From an uncultured Erysipelotrichaceae bacterium (GTDB lineage: Bacteria > Bacillota_I > Bacilli_A > Acholeplasmatales > Anaeroplasmataceae): DNA of 6,697 nt. The notes below the pieces were generated by a model, which saw only the letters and a list, made by a program, of their open reading frames with translations, did no database searches and was not told where the DNA came from. The stretch is taken from contig CACZRY010000157.1 in assembly GCA_902783745.1 (NCBI GenBank), positions 1 through 6,697 on the forward strand, in the 5' to 3' direction. Below, in pieces: positions 5,560-6,697 of this stretch; position 1 is the stretch's first letter, and each line of letters starts with the position of its first letter. The translations under genes were made by a program, and so were the position numbers.

Positions 5560-6219
5560 ATGGCAGAAAAAATGATTTTTATTTCAAATGGAATAAACCC
5601 ATATTGTGAAAAAATTATAGAGTATACTTTTGTTCCTGGCTTTGCTCCCTCTCAACGAATGAAAAACGTAATAAATCTCAATGATTCTATAAATTCAAAG
5701 TATCCAGGATTACGAACACTTGAAGTATCAACCAAATCCGATACTGAGTTAGGTAAAAAATTGAGTGCATTCAATTTAAAGCTTGATGGTAAATATATAG
5801 AAAGTATTTTTCAGTCTTCTAAAGTATTTAATGACGGTATTCAATATATTAATTTAATCAATGAAAAACCTATAGATGCAAAAAGGTTTATCCAAAGTTT
5901 ACCTAAAAAAGAAATTACAAAATTTAAATACAATGGCATAGAATATCCTATTGAACCCAAAAGCATGTTTTACGATTTTATCTACATTTGTGCGCTTAGA
6001 AATATTCCTGAAGTATCATCCGCTTTAAAACAATATGATATTTTTACAGATATTGAATTTAATTATAAAAAAAGCATTAATTGCCAAGCTCGTGCATGTG
6101 CAATATATTCATATTTACTAAAAATCAATAAAGTAGATGAATACTTAAACAATATAGAATTATTTAAATCTTTATATACAAACAAAAAAACGGATATTAT
6201 TACTTTATACGATATTTAA
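5560..6219 (+). CDS. NADAR-family antitoxin (DarT1-associated, DNA ADP-ribosyl hydrolase)
   Basis: This 219-residue protein matches the DarT1-associated NADAR antitoxin family as I know it. Conserved blocks are YTFVPGFAPSQRMKNVINL (22-40), LEVSTKSDTELGKKLSAFNL (54-73), ESIFQSSKVFNDG (81-93), DAKRF (106-110), IEPKSMFYDFIYICAL (131-146) and FTDIEFNYKKSINCQARA (162-179). NADAR proteins bind ADP-ribose and, in these pairs, remove it from guanine in DNA, so the protein should undo the toxin's damage in the cytoplasm instead of binding the toxin. It replaces the macrodomain antitoxin DarG of DarT2 systems. Its ribosome binding site (AGGGAG) overlaps the toxin stop codon, implying translational coupling. 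Length is normal, the frame intact, and a strong terminator follows. Confidence 0.9.
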   Translation: MAEKMIFISNGINPYCEKIIEYTFVPGFAPSQRMKNVINLNDSINSKYPGLRTLEVSTKSDTELGKKLSAFNLKLDGKYIESIFQSSKVFNDGIQYINLINEKPIDAKRFIQSLPKKEITKFKYNGIEYPIEPKSMFYDFIYICALRNIPEVSSALKQYDIFTDIEFNYKKSINCQARACAIYSYLLKINKVDEYLNNIELFKSLYTNKKTDIITLYDI

Positions 6220-6227
6220 TTATTAGC

Positions 6228-6257
6228 AATCAACCTCGTTAATGAGGTTGATTTTTT
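6228..6257 (+). terminator. Rho-independent terminator of the toxin-antitoxin operon
   Basis: AATCAACCTC (6228-6237) pairs perfectly with GAGGTTGATT (6244-6253) around a 6-base loop, and TTTTTT occupies 6252-6257. It lies 8 bases after the antitoxin stop codon and closes the operon. It is the strongest terminator in the window. On the minus strand the run after the stem is not T-rich. Confidence 0.92.
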
Positions 6258-6299
6258 ATATAACGAGCAATCTCAAGTTAATACCATTGAGACATTATT

Positions 6300-6357
6300 G
6301 TGGTATATTAGTGCTATATCTATTTTCAAAGATAGTGATAGCATAGTGGTATATTAG
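6300..6357 (+). repeat. Right flanking repeat, related to the left element
   Basis: GTGGTATATTAG occurs twice, at 6300-6311 and 6346-6357, around an imperfect stem (GCTAT 6313-6317 with ATAGC 6338-6342, and inner CTAT/ATAG). Positions 6302-6330 match 4070-4098 at 26 of 29 bases in the same orientation. AAAGATAG at 6328-6335 also matches the start of the left element (4050-4057) and the ribosome-binding region of the toxin gene (4340-4347). Confidence 0.7.
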
Positions 6358-6378
6358 AGGTGAATGTGTCAAAATAAA

Positions 6379-6396
6379 TTGTACCAACTGGTACAA
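6379..6396. promoter_or_regulatory. 18-bp palindrome, operator-like or minus-strand terminator
   Basis: TTGTACCAACTGGTACAA is a perfect inverted repeat of two 8-base arms with a 2-base centre. It lies between the convergent toxin-antitoxin operon and the DUF6273 gene. Read on the minus strand it forms a 7-bp stem with loop AGTT followed by TTTATTTTG, about 55 bases after the DUF6273 stop, so it could end that transcript. Its perfect symmetry equally fits a dimeric repressor site, although no start of a gene lies beside it. Confidence 0.5.
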
Positions 6397-6450
6397 AATA
6401 TCTTGACTTTATCAACAACTTTTTAAATTGATAATCCTTAAACTTATTAG

Positions 6451-6697
6451 TTATAATGTAATCCAACAAGCTGGACGCACGCCGACTTCAGTATGGTAGA
6501 CACCCCAGTAGTAGTAGATATCGCCATAGTTAGTGCCTATATAAGCGCAGTTTGCATAATTTCTGCTGGCAACCTTATAGTAAGGCGAACGCAGCCACCA
6601 ATAACTGTTTCCATTTGAGCTATAAACATATAATCCTTGGCACTTAGCATAGTCAGAACCTTTGGCTTGTCTAGCAGTTGAGTCTGTGTAATATGTA
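6451..6697 (-). CDS. C-terminal part of a DUF6273-domain protein (C-type-lectin-like)
   Basis: The minus strand enters at the right edge and stays open for 81 codons to TAA 6453-6451; the N-terminus is outside the window. The stretch holds the DUF6273 signature: YWWLRSP in the middle and GVRPACWITL at the end, spaced by a Tyr/Asn/Cys-rich segment including CAYIGTNYGDIYYYWG. Such domains resemble the FGE/DUF1566 C-type-lectin fold and close many secreted or surface proteins of gut Bacillota; the function is not established. The DNA is clearly richer in G+C than its neighbours, with many C-ending codons (TAC, TGC, GCC, GGC, GTC). That suggests a different origin or a separately evolving domain. 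The gene converges on the toxin-antitoxin operon. Confidence 0.85.
   Translation of the reverse strand, partial: TYYTDSTARQAKGSDYAKCQGLYVYSSNGNSYWWLRSPYYKVASRNYANCAYIGTNYGDIYYYWGVYHTEVGVRPACWITL

Noticed and set aside
4357..6219. DarT2-DarG type system
   Set aside because: The partner gene has no macrodomain motifs; its conserved blocks are those of the NADAR family, so the DarT1-NADAR type is the better fit.
6271..6292. Second terminator-like hairpin (TCTCAA/TTGAGA) after the operon
   Set aside because: Six A+T-rich base pairs with a 10-base loop and no T-run; the strong terminator at 6228-6257 already ends the operon.

Overview
The window is strongly A+T-rich and reads with the standard bacterial code (TGG is used for Trp). 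Gene style and spacing, AGGAGG-like ribosome binding sites, TATAAT promoters, a Gram-positive-type lipoprotein signal and a DUF6273-type protein all suggest a low-GC Bacillota lineage, such as gut Erysipelotrichales, RF39 or Acholeplasma-like Bacilli. The exact taxon cannot be fixed from this sequence.

Layout: the left half reads on the minus strand. It holds the first 30 codons of a gene leaving the left edge (1-92, possibly an AbiEi-type antitoxin), a gene-poor stretch with a short tandem repeat and a coding-like remnant (93-428), a flavodoxin gene broken by one in-frame TAA (429-941), and a very large lipoprotein with its own terminator and promoter (1115-3613). A stretch of about 740 bases without an intact gene follows (3614-4356). 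It contains an orphan terminator, a decayed C-terminal coding remnant, a hairpin-forming repeat and an array of degenerate 21-bp direct repeats.

The centrepiece is a two-gene plus-strand operon (4357-6219). The first gene encodes a 397-residue DarT-family DNA ADP-ribosyltransferase toxin with a glycine-zipper, membrane-like N-terminal extension. The second encodes a 219-residue NADAR-family antitoxin. The pairing matches the DarT1-NADAR type of toxin-antitoxin/phage-defence system, in which the toxin attaches ADP-ribose to a DNA base (guanine in characterised members) and NADAR removes it. The genes are 9 bp apart and the antitoxin's ribosome binding site overlaps the toxin stop codon. An extended -10 promoter lies before the operon and a strong terminator after it.

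The operon opposes the local gene direction and is bracketed by a 29-bp imperfect direct repeat (26/29 identical) at 4070-4098 and 6302-6330, so it looks like an inserted or recombining cassette.

The right edge carries the C-terminal 81 codons of a minus-strand DUF6273 protein. This segment is visibly more G+C-rich than the rest and has a Tyr/Asn/Cys-rich C-type-lectin-like tail, so it is a candidate diversity-generating retroelement target.
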